From Altericroceibacterium endophyticum (GTDB lineage: Bacteria > Pseudomonadota > Alphaproteobacteria > Sphingomonadales > Sphingomonadaceae): a stretch of 64,000 nt of DNA. The translations under genes were made by a program, and so were the position numbers. Positions 1 through 8,084 of the stretch are shown here, in pieces. A model generated the notes under the pieces. The model saw only the letters and a list, made by a program, of their open reading frames with translations, did no database searches and was not told the DNA's origin. Within the stretch, counting starts at the first letter, position 1, and each line of letters begins with the position of its first letter. The stretch lies in NCBI RefSeq assembly GCF_009827595.1, contig NZ_WTYT01000006.1, positions 1-64,000 of the forward strand, written 5' to 3'.

Positions 1-110
1 GCGCCATGCCGGCCGCCAGATTGGTCCAGACATTGCGAGAGGAACTCCAGCACGGCGGATCCGATTTTGCGGCAGGCGACGCGACGCGAGCAGGTTCCGG
101 CGAGTAATAC

Positions 111-638
111 TCACGCCCGATATCCGGGTTGTTCATCTACCGTGAGAACGATCTTCCCTTGAATATGGCCTTCGGCAGCGCGCTTGTGCACCATGCTGGC
201 GTCGGAGAGCGGGAAGCAACTGTCGATCGCGACCCGGATCGTCGCATCGTTGAGCACCGGGCGGATGTCTTCCAGCTGCGCCCTGCTCGCGCGGATCTGC
301 GTGGTCGACATAGTGACGCCACGTTCATGCGCTTCGTCACCACCTGCGGCTCCGAGGCCGAAGATCGGAAAAAGCGCACCGCCCCGCTTCATCGAGCGCA
401 GGAAGCGAGCGCTTGTCGGCCCGCCGATCGCATCAACCACGAGGTCGACGTCCTGCACCACATCCTCCGGAGCGACCTTCGTATAATCAATAAACGCATC
501 GGCCCCGAGATCGCGTAGAAACTCCTCGTGCCGACCCGAAGCAACAGCGGTAACATGCGCGCCCTTCCATTTGGCAATCTGGAGCGCGAAGTGCCCAACG
601 CCGCCAGCCGCTCCATTCACAAGCTTACGTCGCCCCTC
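111..638 (-). pseudogene. Zinc-type alcohol dehydrogenase / quinone oxidoreductase, 3' remnant
   Basis: The reading frame encodes the Rossmann half and C-terminus of an MDR-family NAD(P)H:quinone oxidoreductase. It has the nucleotide-binding motif LVNGAAGGVGHFALQIAKW at the start and the family ending GHIQGKIVLTVDE. The N-terminal GroES-like domain (about 140 residues in intact members) is missing. Upstream the frame reads EGRRKL and a few unrelated codons, then meets a stop near 688. The only initiator is a GTG that corresponds to the conserved Val of the motif, so translation as a functional enzyme is unlikely. It sits beside a recombinase gene, which fits damage at an insertion boundary. 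That it is a pseudogene is inferred from the missing domain. Confidence 0.7.
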
Positions 639-901
639 AAGTGGGTCACAGTCTCCTTCCGACCAGCCAAGTCATCGGTGTCGGTGAGGCAGATACGGAT
701 CTCATCAAGGTCTCTGAGACGCACAAGCTGCAAGCAGGGAGGCGAGAGCAAAAAGAAGAGCGCGTGCTATCATCGTTCCGATTTTAGGCTGATTTAGCCG
801 AAAACCCAATGTCCGCCTTCCACCCCGTTTCGGCCGATTATCGCATGTGTTTGCCGCTCTGGAAGCGGTCGATCAGAACTGCAGACCGACCGCTTCTTCC
901 G

Positions 902-1534
902 TTAGATTTCAGTTCGCTCGGCTAAGAGCAAAGCGTCTTCGACGTCGACGCCCAAATAGCGCACAGTGTTTTCGATCTTCGTGTGGCCAAGCAGGATCTG
1001 GATCGCACGGATGTTCCCGGTTGCACGATAGATCATCGCTGCCTTCGTCCGCCGAAGCGAGTGCGTGCCATACTCAGCCTTCCGCAGTCCGAACGCCGTT
1101 ACCCATTCGTCAACCAGGCGCGCATACTGTCGCGTGCTCATGTGGCCTGCAAGGTCGATATGGCTGGGAAACAGATAATCGCCGATTGAGCCGCCTCGAC
1201 GTTTAAGCCACGCTAGCAATGTGGCACGCACGTCCGCGGTCAGTTCAAATTGCACCGGCCGGCTGGTCTTTTGCTGAATGACGGTTGCGCGATTGCGGAT
1301 CTCGGCACCCGCAACCACGTCGCCGATCTTGATTTTCACCAAATCACATCCGCGCAGTTTGCTGTCGATCGCGAGATCGAAAAGGGCCCTGTCTCTCAAT
1401 CGTCCTTCGCGATCGAGATGAAAGCGGATCGCCCAGATCTGCTTCTGTGTCAGTGGTCGCTTGGTTCCGACATTCTTGCCAGCATTCCAAGCCGGACGGT
1501 GCCGCATTGCTGCATCAAAACGTGAGTATCCCAT
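902..1534 (-). CDS. Tyrosine recombinase (site-specific integrase), short form
   Basis: This 210-residue protein is almost entirely the catalytic domain of a phage-type tyrosine recombinase. The active-site pattern is visible: Arg in KLRGCDLV (about residue 60), HSLRR (about 159), the second His in LLGHTKIE, and the nucleophilic Tyr in ENTVRYLGV near the C-terminus. The N-terminal core-binding domain is much reduced, as in a recurrent family of about 200-residue integrases found on alphaproteobacterial chromosomes and plasmids. The reaction is DNA strand exchange at specific sites. No partner gene is adjacent. A 12-bp direct repeat lies just upstream of the start. Target site and present activity are unknown. 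Confidence 0.85.
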   Translation of the reverse strand: MGYSRFDAAMRHRPAWNAGKNVGTKRPLTQKQIWAIRFHLDREGRLRDRALFDLAIDSKLRGCDLVKIKIGDVVAGAEIRNRATVIQQKTSRPVQFELTADVRATLLAWLKRRGGSIGDYLFPSHIDLAGHMSTRQYARLVDEWVTAFGLRKAEYGTHSLRRTKAAMIYRATGNIRAIQILLGHTKIENTVRYLGVDVEDALLLAERTEI

Positions 1535-1873
1535 TGCATTTCTCCTGGGCCCAAATGGCCGAAGAGGTAACGCTCAGGATGTCGCCGCCTGGGCCCAAAG
1601 GTGACTGGCCGGTTCCAGACGGAGCACATCGGAAAGCTGACATTCCCTGTGTCGAAGAAGCGTGACAGGAGTCGCGAACAGACCGGCCGTTCACCACCAG
1701 CACCCACCGTCGCCCTGATTTCAAATGGATCAGGTTACGTGTTCGAGACACATAGCGGCACCACCTTTTCCAGAAAAGAAATGCGGAGCATGCTGGCGAA
1801 TGGTGGAACATCCTGTGCACATAACAATCCCGGCGCAAGATGTTGCGCTAGACTGCGCCGCGTCTGCGGCTAG
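1535..1873. other. Gap with a 12-bp direct repeat, otherwise nothing recognised
   Basis: This 339-bp stretch between the integrase start and the ABC ATPase stop holds no convincing gene. Two perfect copies of CCTGGGCCCAAA lie at 1544-1555 and 1588-1599, 44 bp apart. They are just upstream of the integrase and could be arm-type or core sites, but nothing beyond position supports this. Confidence 0.5.
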
Positions 1874-2641
1874 TCATGCGACCAGTTCAAATCGTCCAAG
1901 CTCCCGCGAGAAGTGTACCGCTGGCGTATCGAAGGCGCGACCGATGTCTCCGGCTTCGATCAGTTCGCTGGCGCTACCGACGCGCATGCCGCCCGTGCCA
2001 TCCAGCAGCCAGACACTGTCAGCCAATTGCAGCGAGAGATCGAGATCGTGGCTCGAGAGGAGCACAATTGAGCCGCTCGATCGCGCGTGGTCGCGCAGGA
2101 GCGCCATCGTCTCCACCCGGCCGGGCAGATCGAGAAAGGCGGTGATCTCGTCCAGTACCATGAGCTGCGGCGTCTGTGCGATGGCGCGGGCGATCATCAC
2201 GCGCTGGCGCTCGCCATCCGAAAGATCATCGAACAGACGGCCGGAGAACGGCGTGGCCCGTGCCAGTTCGAGCGCTTCAGTGACCAGCTTACGGTCCTCG
2301 GTGGACAAGCGTCCACGCCAGTCGGTGAATGGCGTACGGCCCATGGCAACTACATCGTCGACCGTCAGACCCGGGCTGGCGATACGCTCGGTCAGAACGA
2401 CCGCGATGCGTTGTGCCCGGGTCTGCGGGCGCAGTGCCGCGATATCATCGTCCCTGAGACACGCCGCGCCGGCAAGCGCGGGCTGCAACCCGGAAATCGT
2501 GCGCATCAGCGTTGACTTTCCCGCGCCGTTCCGGCCCAGCACGCAGATGAAGCTGCCGGGGGAGACGGCAAGGTTCTGATCGGAGAGGACCGCTCCTCGC
2601 GGGCCGCTATAGCCCACCGTCAGCTGCTTCAATTCGAGCAT
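1874..2641 (-). CDS. ABC transporter ATP-binding protein, FecE/BtuD type
   Basis: The 255-residue ATPase of a metal-chelate importer works at the inner face of the cytoplasmic membrane with the FecCD-type permease encoded upstream. Walker A is GRNGAGKS (36-43), the ABC signature is LSDGERQR (140-147), Walker B is LMVLDE (160-165), and the switch His is in LSSHDLDLS. The length is normal for the FecE/FepC/BtuD family. The ATG at 2641 overlaps the permease stop as TAATG, which implies translational coupling. A much longer open frame extends to 3112 but is only the shadow of the permease gene. It is the last gene of a four-gene uptake operon. The ligand cannot be told from the sequence. Confidence 0.93.
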   Translation of the reverse strand: MLELKQLTVGYSGPRGAVLSDQNLAVSPGSFICVLGRNGAGKSTLMRTISGLQPALAGAACLRDDDIAALRPQTRAQRIAVVLTERIASPGLTVDDVVAMGRTPFTDWRGRLSTEDRKLVTEALELARATPFSGRLFDDLSDGERQRVMIARAIAQTPQLMVLDEITAFLDLPGRVETMALLRDHARSSGSIVLLSSHDLDLSLQLADSVWLLDGTGGMRVGSASELIEAGDIGRAFDTPAVHFSRELGRFELVA

Positions 2642-3687
2642 TAGCGCTGTCCTCGCATAGTGGGCGAGAAGATCAGCAGCGCGATGACCACCGGCGCTCC
2701 CACCAGCGCCAGCACAGCGTTGAGATGCAGGAAATGCTGCTCCCACGGTGCGTGGACAACGATATCGGCAGCCAGAGCCAGCAGCGCACCAGACAGCGCG
2801 GCAAGCGGCATCAGCGGCGCAATCCGCGCCGTTCGCGCGATGGCGCGCGCAAAGTGCGGGACGATAAGGCCGATGAAGGTAACCGGGCCGCAATAAGCGG
2901 TAATCGGCGCCACCAACAGAACCACAGACGCTAGAGTCAGGCGGCGCAAGCGGGTTACATCTGTGCCCAGGCTCTTGGCATAGGTCTCGCCGATCAGCAG
3001 CGCTGTCAGCGGCTTGGCAATGAACATCGCCAGCACCAGTCCAACCGCAACCGGCACAGCTATCATCGGAAGGTCGGAAAGCACCACGCCAGCGAAATTT
3101 CCATCGCTCCACCCCGAGAACACGCGTCCGCCGACCCGGTTGGCGAAGTGGAGCACGACGCTAATGATCCCCTGCACGGTGAAGCCCAGCATCAGCCCGA
3201 CTACGAGAAGCGTGATCGTCCCCACCCGCCGGGCGAGCGAGGCCATGGCGAGCGCAAACAGACCGATACCCAGCATCGCGCCAAGAGTAATGGAAATGCC
3301 CTCGAACCCGCGCAGGAACGCGATGGCAGCAGGCCCCGAAAAGGCCGCCGCCGTCACCAGCAGCGCGACCCCAAGCTGCCCCCCGGCGGTGAGGCCCAGC
3401 GACCAGGCGTCGGCCATCGGATTGCGAAACAGCGACTGAATCAGCACGCCGCCAATTCCCAGTGCGCCGCCTGCCAGGATTGCGGTGAGAACGCGCGGCA
3501 GGCGCAGGCCCAGGACGATCTGCGCATTGAGCGGATCCCCTACCCCGCCAAGCGCGGCAAACACATCACGCCATGGTACCGCGATCATCCCCCAGCTCAG
3601 CGCGAAAATTGCGGTCGCTACCACGATGCCAAGCAATGCCGCTGATCCGACGGCGGATCGCAATTCGGGAGTGGTTACAACGCTCAT
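2641..3687 (-). CDS. FecCD/BtuC-family ABC transporter permease
   Basis: This 348-residue membrane protein has about ten hydrophobic segments. It shows family signatures such as GLRLPRVLTAILAGGALGIGG (near 60-80), where intact members also carry the RLPR motif, and the conserved GPVTFIGLIVPH loop near 265-277. It forms the homodimeric inner-membrane channel for siderophore, heme or corrinoid chelates. Its ATG overlaps the binding-protein stop (ATGA) and its stop overlaps the ATPase start, so all three are coupled. There is one permease gene rather than a FecC/FecD pair, as is usual for BtuC-like systems. Confidence 0.93.
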   Translation of the reverse strand: MSVVTTPELRSAVGSAALLGIVVATAIFALSWGMIAVPWRDVFAALGGVGDPLNAQIVLGLRLPRVLTAILAGGALGIGGVLIQSLFRNPMADAWSLGLTAGGQLGVALLVTAAAFSGPAAIAFLRGFEGISITLGAMLGIGLFALAMASLARRVGTITLLVVGLMLGFTVQGIISVVLHFANRVGGRVFSGWSDGNFAGVVLSDLPMIAVPVAVGLVLAMFIAKPLTALLIGETYAKSLGTDVTRLRRLTLASVVLLVAPITAYCGPVTFIGLIVPHFARAIARTARIAPLMPLAALSGALLALAADIVVHAPWEQHFLHLNAVLALVGAPVVIALLIFSPTMRGQR

Positions 3688-4868
3688 CGGGGCGCCTGTG
3701 TGTCTGGCCGTAAATAGCGGAACGGCGCATCGCGCATTTCCGGATGAAGCATCCGCGCCAGATCACCCAGCAGAAGGTCCGGGCGGATCACTGCGGTTTC
3801 ATAAAAGTCGAAGGCATCGGCGTCCGGCTTGTACATGCCATCGGCCGCGAAGAGGCACTGCTCCCGATATGCCTTGAAGCGTTGCAGTGTCGCGACGTCC
3901 TTGAAAGGCTCGGAATGCGTATCGCGGATAATCCAGCAATCGACGTCGGTGCCGCGCGCGATCAGTTCCTCGGTCGATATCTTTGTGAAGCTGTCACGCG
4001 TCCGGTCCTCGGGTTCCTCGAAGGGGTTGCGGCCATTGACGTCGCGCAACAGCTTGGCATCGGCGTTGCGCACAGTGGGATTCCAGCGGTCGCCATTGCC
4101 ATACCACGCCATCATGACGGAGCGGGTTGGATACTGTGCTGCCCGCGCCTTTATCTCGGCGACATTGCGGCGCACCATCTGCACATAGGCGTCTGCTTCC
4201 GCCTCCTTCCCGGCGAGTATTCCGATCAACCGCACATAGTCGACCTTGCCCATGTAATCGGGCTCGTTCTCGATGAAGATCGGCACTACAGGGATGCCCA
4301 GATCCTCGATCCGCGACTTCGCACCAGCGGCGGCGAGGTCTTCCATCGTCATCAGCAGCACATCGGGACGGGCGGCGAGCAGCGCGTCCAATTCGGGCGG
4401 CGAGTGCCAGCCATAGCCGATCTGGGCGATTTCGCCCGACAGGGCCTTGGTGCGAAGCTCATCGTCGTAAGACTTAGCTCCGCCCACTGCCACCAGCCGG
4501 TCGTTGATACCCAGCGCCTTGGTAATCGCCTCCTGATGGGCATAGTTGCTGGCGATGCGCATCACCGGTGTCCGGATAAGCGTGGCACCGGCGAGATCTC
4601 CGTTCAGCGGGGGAGCTTCCATCCCGCGCGGCACCAACACCAGCCGATCGAACTGCTCCTGCCCGACGGCCTCCCCGCCCCAGTTCACCACGGCTGCGCG
4701 CATGTCGAGGATGCGGTAGCCGTCGCGTTCGAACACGCGGAACGTTCGCGCCGCGTCCATCGGTATCTCGGTTGCGCCGCTGATCTCTTCCTGAGTAGGT
4801 GCCTCAGCAGGCGGTGTGCCGCATGCGGCAAGCGCCGTCAGAGCAAGAGCTGCAAGCGCCCCGCGCAT
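3684..4868 (-). CDS. Periplasmic chelate-binding lipoprotein, FecB/BtuF-like
   Basis: The protein has 394 residues and starts with a lipoprotein signal (hydrophobic run, then LAAC, Cys at about 16), so it is probably anchored in the inner membrane facing the periplasm. The body has the two-lobe cluster A-II binding-protein pattern, with NYAHQEAITKALGINDRLVAVGG and ARPDVLLMTMEDL in the first lobe and a helical linker around 215-245. It would hand a ligand from the TonB receptor to the FecCD-type permease. It is longer than typical BtuF (about 270) and resembles the iron-chelate binding proteins found next to TonB receptors. The ligand is not known. The start overlaps the receptor stop as TGATG. 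Confidence 0.85.
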   Translation of the reverse strand: MRGALAALALTALAACGTPPAEAPTQEEISGATEIPMDAARTFRVFERDGYRILDMRAAVVNWGGEAVGQEQFDRLVLVPRGMEAPPLNGDLAGATLIRTPVMRIASNYAHQEAITKALGINDRLVAVGGAKSYDDELRTKALSGEIAQIGYGWHSPPELDALLAARPDVLLMTMEDLAAAGAKSRIEDLGIPVVPIFIENEPDYMGKVDYVRLIGILAGKEAEADAYVQMVRRNVAEIKARAAQYPTRSVMMAWYGNGDRWNPTVRNADAKLLRDVNGRNPFEEPEDRTRDSFTKISTEELIARGTDVDCWIIRDTHSEPFKDVATLQRFKAYREQCLFAADGMYKPDADAFDFYETAVIRPDLLLGDLARMLHPEMRDAPFRYLRPDTQAPR

Positions 4869-7057
4869 CAGAAGCTCGCGTGCAACGTAGCGCGGAACTG
4901 GCGCGGTGTGCCCGGCGTGCCGTAGGTCGGAGAGGTGGTGCCGCCAAAAAGGTAGAGGTACTTCTCGTCGAGCGCATTGAGCAGCGTCAGGTCAAGCGAC
5001 ATCCCACGCCAGACCTGGGGCGCGATCCGCGCATTCAGCGTCACCAGAGTATAGCTGCCGCCCTTGACGGAATTGTCGGAGGTGACCTGATAGTCGTCGT
5101 ACCATTCAACGATCGCGCGGCCCGAAAGCCATGGCGCAATGCGCTGCTCGCCCGCGACATAGACGACGTTCTCGGCCACACCGACCGGCGTTTTGCCCGA
5201 AAGGTCAAGCGGGCCGGAGCTTTGCTGCAATATGTATTCATCCCATTCGGGCGCGATATGGCTGTAGTTGACCTGCAGCCGCGTGCCGTCCAGCGGACGA
5301 AAATCGAGCGCTACTTCTACGCCCTTGCTTTCATAGCGATCGCCGAAAGTGATCAGGCTTGAGGGTGCCGTGACGTCGGTTTCCGCGGCCGGATTGGGCA
5401 CGGTCTGGCGGCGGTTTTTCTGCACCGAGTAGAACGCGGTCAGCGCAAAGTTCAGCAGGTCTTGCAGCGCCTCACCCTTCCAGCCGATTTCCACGCTATC
5501 GAGCGTGGTTGGGCGCTGTTCAGGGCGCGCATATTGATCGGGATTGAACTCGAAGGCCGGGCCGAAGTTCGAATTGAAGCCGCGCCCATAGGCCACATAG
5601 ACCTGTCCATCGCCATAGCGCCACGAAAGCGCCGCTTTGGGCGATACCGCATCGGCTCTGGCATCGCCCAGTGCACCGTCGGTCTGACCCTCGATCGGGA
5701 AATACTCGGTTTCGCGGTAGAACCTGTCATAGCGGGCGCCGAGCGTCAGATAGAAAGCGTCGCTCAACTTCATTTCGTCCTGTACAAATGCGGACAGATA
5801 CGTGGTGCGCTGGTCATTGCTGGCCTGCGGGTTATCGATGACGAAGCATGGGGCATCTCGATTGGCCACACCGCCATTCACGTAGTCGATCTCCACCAGA
5901 TAGTAGTTGAATCCGCATTCGAAGGTGAAGCCGTATTGGCCGGACCAGAAATCGTCCCGCCTCACGGTGCCAATCTGGCCCGTAACACCGGCCACGATCT
6001 CGTGCCGCCCGGCGCTGTAATTAGCCGTGACCTCACCATAAGCGACTTCGAATTTGCTCTGTGCGTAGAAGCCGTTGACCCCGAACACCCCGCGCTCCGG
6101 CGAAAAACCGAAGGGATCATAGAAGTTCAGGCGGTTGTCGAAGTCGAAACGGCGATATTGCCCCGTTGCAGTCATGCTGAACGCATCGCTGAAGCGGTGT
6201 TCGCCGCGCAAAGCGACGATGCCGCCCTGCAGATCGACAGCCGGATTCATGAAGGTGTGGTCAGCCTCCCACCCGCCAAACACATCGACCGGCGTCCCGT
6301 CCTCCAGCAGCGGGATGACGCTGGGGGTCTCGGCGCGCTGATCCTGATAGCTGCCGTAAAGGGTCAGTTCGGTGTCGGGGCCAGCCACCAGCGAGAGCTT
6401 GGCAAACAGGTTGAGGTTTTCCCGCCCGCCATTCTCGCGCCAGCCATCGTAGTTCTCGTAGGAAGCGATTGCGACTAGCCCGAGCATGTCCGTGAGGGGC
6501 TTGGCCACGGTCACATCGCCGCGATAGTAGTTATCGCTGCCTGCGGTGAAGCTCAGGTCGATCTCGTCAGCAGAAGGGTCAACAGTGATGTAGTTGACGG
6601 CGCCATAAAGTGCGCCGCCTCCGTAAAGTGTAGACACCGGCCCCTTGACGATCTCCACCCGCGATAGTGCCGGGTAGGGAACGACCTGCAAGGCCCCCTC
6701 CTCGTTAAGGTCGAACGGGATGCCATCGATCAGCGTGAGATAGCCTTCAACCCCGGTCGAACCGCGAATGGACACAAACGGGAACACATCACCCCCACCC
6801 TCGCCGCGGCGGAAGGACACGCCCGGAACGCCGCGAAACTCGTCCGTGCCATAGGTAAACCCGTCACGGCGAAGCGTGTCGACGTCGCGCACAGTTACGT
6901 CGGCAGGCACATCGGTTAGCGATACTTTGGAGCGGGTTGCTGTCACGACAATCGTCGCTGCTTTCTCCGCCGCCTCATCAGTGATGTCCTGTGCGGCCAG
7001 CGGCGACGCAATAATCGCGCTCGCAGCGCAGGCTGCAAGCAAAGCAGTTGTTCTCAT
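4868..7057 (-). CDS. TonB-dependent outer-membrane receptor of the FecBCD-type uptake operon
   Basis: This is a receptor of about 729 residues. The ATG at 7057 is preferred over an upstream TTG because AGGGG sits just before it and a signal peptide ending SPLAAQD follows. A TonB-box-like stretch (ATIVVTATRSK) precedes the plug domain, which has VSIRGS and VEIVKGPVSTLYGGGALYGAVN. A 22-strand barrel follows and ends in the outer-membrane signature LHASF. It imports a bulky ligand, probably a metal chelate, in a TonB-driven way. It is the first gene of the operon with the binding protein, permease and ATPase. A promoter-like element with an internal dyad lies immediately upstream. Confidence 0.93.
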   Translation of the reverse strand: MRTTALLAACAASAIIASPLAAQDITDEAAEKAATIVVTATRSKVSLTDVPADVTVRDVDTLRRDGFTYGTDEFRGVPGVSFRRGEGGGDVFPFVSIRGSTGVEGYLTLIDGIPFDLNEEGALQVVPYPALSRVEIVKGPVSTLYGGGALYGAVNYITVDPSADEIDLSFTAGSDNYYRGDVTVAKPLTDMLGLVAIASYENYDGWRENGGRENLNLFAKLSLVAGPDTELTLYGSYQDQRAETPSVIPLLEDGTPVDVFGGWEADHTFMNPAVDLQGGIVALRGEHRFSDAFSMTATGQYRRFDFDNRLNFYDPFGFSPERGVFGVNGFYAQSKFEVAYGEVTANYSAGRHEIVAGVTGQIGTVRRDDFWSGQYGFTFECGFNYYLVEIDYVNGGVANRDAPCFVIDNPQASNDQRTTYLSAFVQDEMKLSDAFYLTLGARYDRFYRETEYFPIEGQTDGALGDARADAVSPKAALSWRYGDGQVYVAYGRGFNSNFGPAFEFNPDQYARPEQRPTTLDSVEIGWKGEALQDLLNFALTAFYSVQKNRRQTVPNPAAETDVTAPSSLITFGDRYESKGVEVALDFRPLDGTRLQVNYSHIAPEWDEYILQQSSGPLDLSGKTPVGVAENVVYVAGEQRIAPWLSGRAIVEWYDDYQVTSDNSVKGGSYTLVTLNARIAPQVWRGMSLDLTLLNALDEKYLYLFGGTTSPTYGTPGTPRQFRATLHASF

Positions 7058-7096
7058 TTGACCCCTGTCCAATCGAATGCGTTGACCCCAAAGCGA

Positions 7097-7126
7097 GCTA
7101 TAGGAGATGATATCTCATTACGTCAA
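7097..7126 (-). promoter_or_regulatory. Putative promoter with embedded dyad upstream of the uptake operon
   Basis: On the minus strand TTGACG (-35-like) is followed by an 18-bp spacer and TATAGC (-10-like), 40 bp upstream of the receptor ATG. The spacer contains GAGAT-GAT-ATCTC (7104-7116), an inverted repeat, and an overlapping ATGA/TCAT pair. A dyad between -35 and -10 is where a Fur- or Zur-type repressor would bind, which suits a metal-chelate operon. The assignment to any particular regulator is inference only. Confidence 0.5.
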
Positions 7127-7533
7127 GTGTTAAGGCATCGCCCCGAACGCACGGCTGGCTTTTTGAATTGAGCTGGTACACACATTGTTTCGGCCTGGCC
7201 GACACGCCAATCGGGCAAGAGCGAATTGGCGGATTGCCGTGGCATCGGACGGCTGCTCGATTTCCGCCTCCGGCGTCGGCAGGATCTCAGACAACCGGCC
7301 AGAAGCTGCTCGCCGGTTTGCGGGGAAATTGCAGTCATGTGCAGCCGTTCGATCAACCCCTTAGCAATGGCTGCCCTCGACCAAGCGAAGAAGTTTAACC
7401 GAACCGTCCCGAATGTCTGCATCTGATCGTAACTGGCATTTGGATGAGGCCATCAGCTTTGGCACGCATGAAGACGAAGGAAATGAGCGAAAAGAAATGA
7501 CAACGCCGACCGCCGTCGCTAACCGCATCCATC
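7127..7533. other. Intergenic gap, no recognisable gene
   Basis: These 407 bp separate two divergent operons. Apart from the promoter-like element at its left end, I see no gene. Short open frames on both strands show no family resemblance and have Arg-rich, shadow-like composition. Confidence 0.5.
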
Positions 7534-7935
7534 GTGCATTGGCTGCATCGCCTCGTCCTTGCAAATAGGCCCTTCGCCTGCGCAGTCCTCGTGCTCGCGT
7601 TGCTGATGAAGATCGTCATCCCGACGGGCTTCATGCCGACGATGTCAAACGGTCAGATCGTGATCAGCGTCTGTTCGGGCATGGGGCCGGCGAAGACGGT
7701 CATGACCATGCCCGGCCTCGAGCATGAATCGGAAAGCGATGCTCACAGAAACAAGGCCGAGCAGCCCTGCGCCTTCGCCGGACTCTCAGCGCCTTCGCTT
7801 GCCGCTGCCGATACGTTGCTGTTGGCCGCTGCGATCCTGTTCGTGCTGGCGCTGGGAATGCGCTCGCTGGTGCTGCCAGCTTCCAAAACGCCACCCTATC
7901 TCCGCCCGCCTCTAAGAGGGCCGCCTCTCCACTGA
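7534..7935 (+). CDS. DUF2946-family membrane protein (copy 1)
   Basis: A 133-residue protein starting with GTG. It has an N-terminal membrane segment (CAVLVLALLMKIVIPTGFMP), a short periplasmic-type loop with ICSG/MG and a Cys in EQPCAFAGL, a second membrane segment (TLLLAAAILFVLALGM), and the tail RPPLRGPPLH. DUF2946 proteins of this kind are commonly found beside TonB receptors and copper genes in sphingomonads, but their biochemical role is not established. A second copy with the same C-terminal motif lies at 28569-28982. It is followed by a TonB receptor and a PepSY protein on the same strand, which suggests one transcription unit for metal uptake. Confidence 0.75.
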   Translation: MHWLHRLVLANRPFACAVLVLALLMKIVIPTGFMPTMSNGQIVISVCSGMGPAKTVMTMPGLEHESESDAHRNKAEQPCAFAGLSAPSLAAADTLLLAAAILFVLALGMRSLVLPASKTPPYLRPPLRGPPLH

Positions 7936-8084
7936 TCTTTGTATCGCATGACGGCGGCGGATGTTGGCGCTTCTAGGCGCCACCGCCCGCGTAGCCGCGC
8001 ATGTGCATCGGCGCGGCCGCATGCGGCCACGTGTCGCGCGGCGGTGAATTTTCCCCCGTGCACCCAGAGATTCAGGGAAGAACT

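Noticed and set aside
2642-3112. N-terminal extension of the ABC ATPase frame to 412 residues
   Set aside because: The extra part is the permease gene read in another frame. The ATPase has a natural ATG coupled to the permease stop at 2641.
3744-4925. Plus-strand open frame of 393 codons across the binding-protein gene
   Set aside because: It is the antisense shadow of the lipoprotein gene: composition rich in His, Arg and Gln, no family motif, no start signal. High-GC genes often leave such frames.
7127-7533. A cobalamin or other riboswitch upstream of the receptor-FecBCD operon
   Set aside because: I looked for B12-box and related conserved stretches on the minus strand and did not see them. 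The receptor leader is only about 40-60 bases from the promoter-like element.
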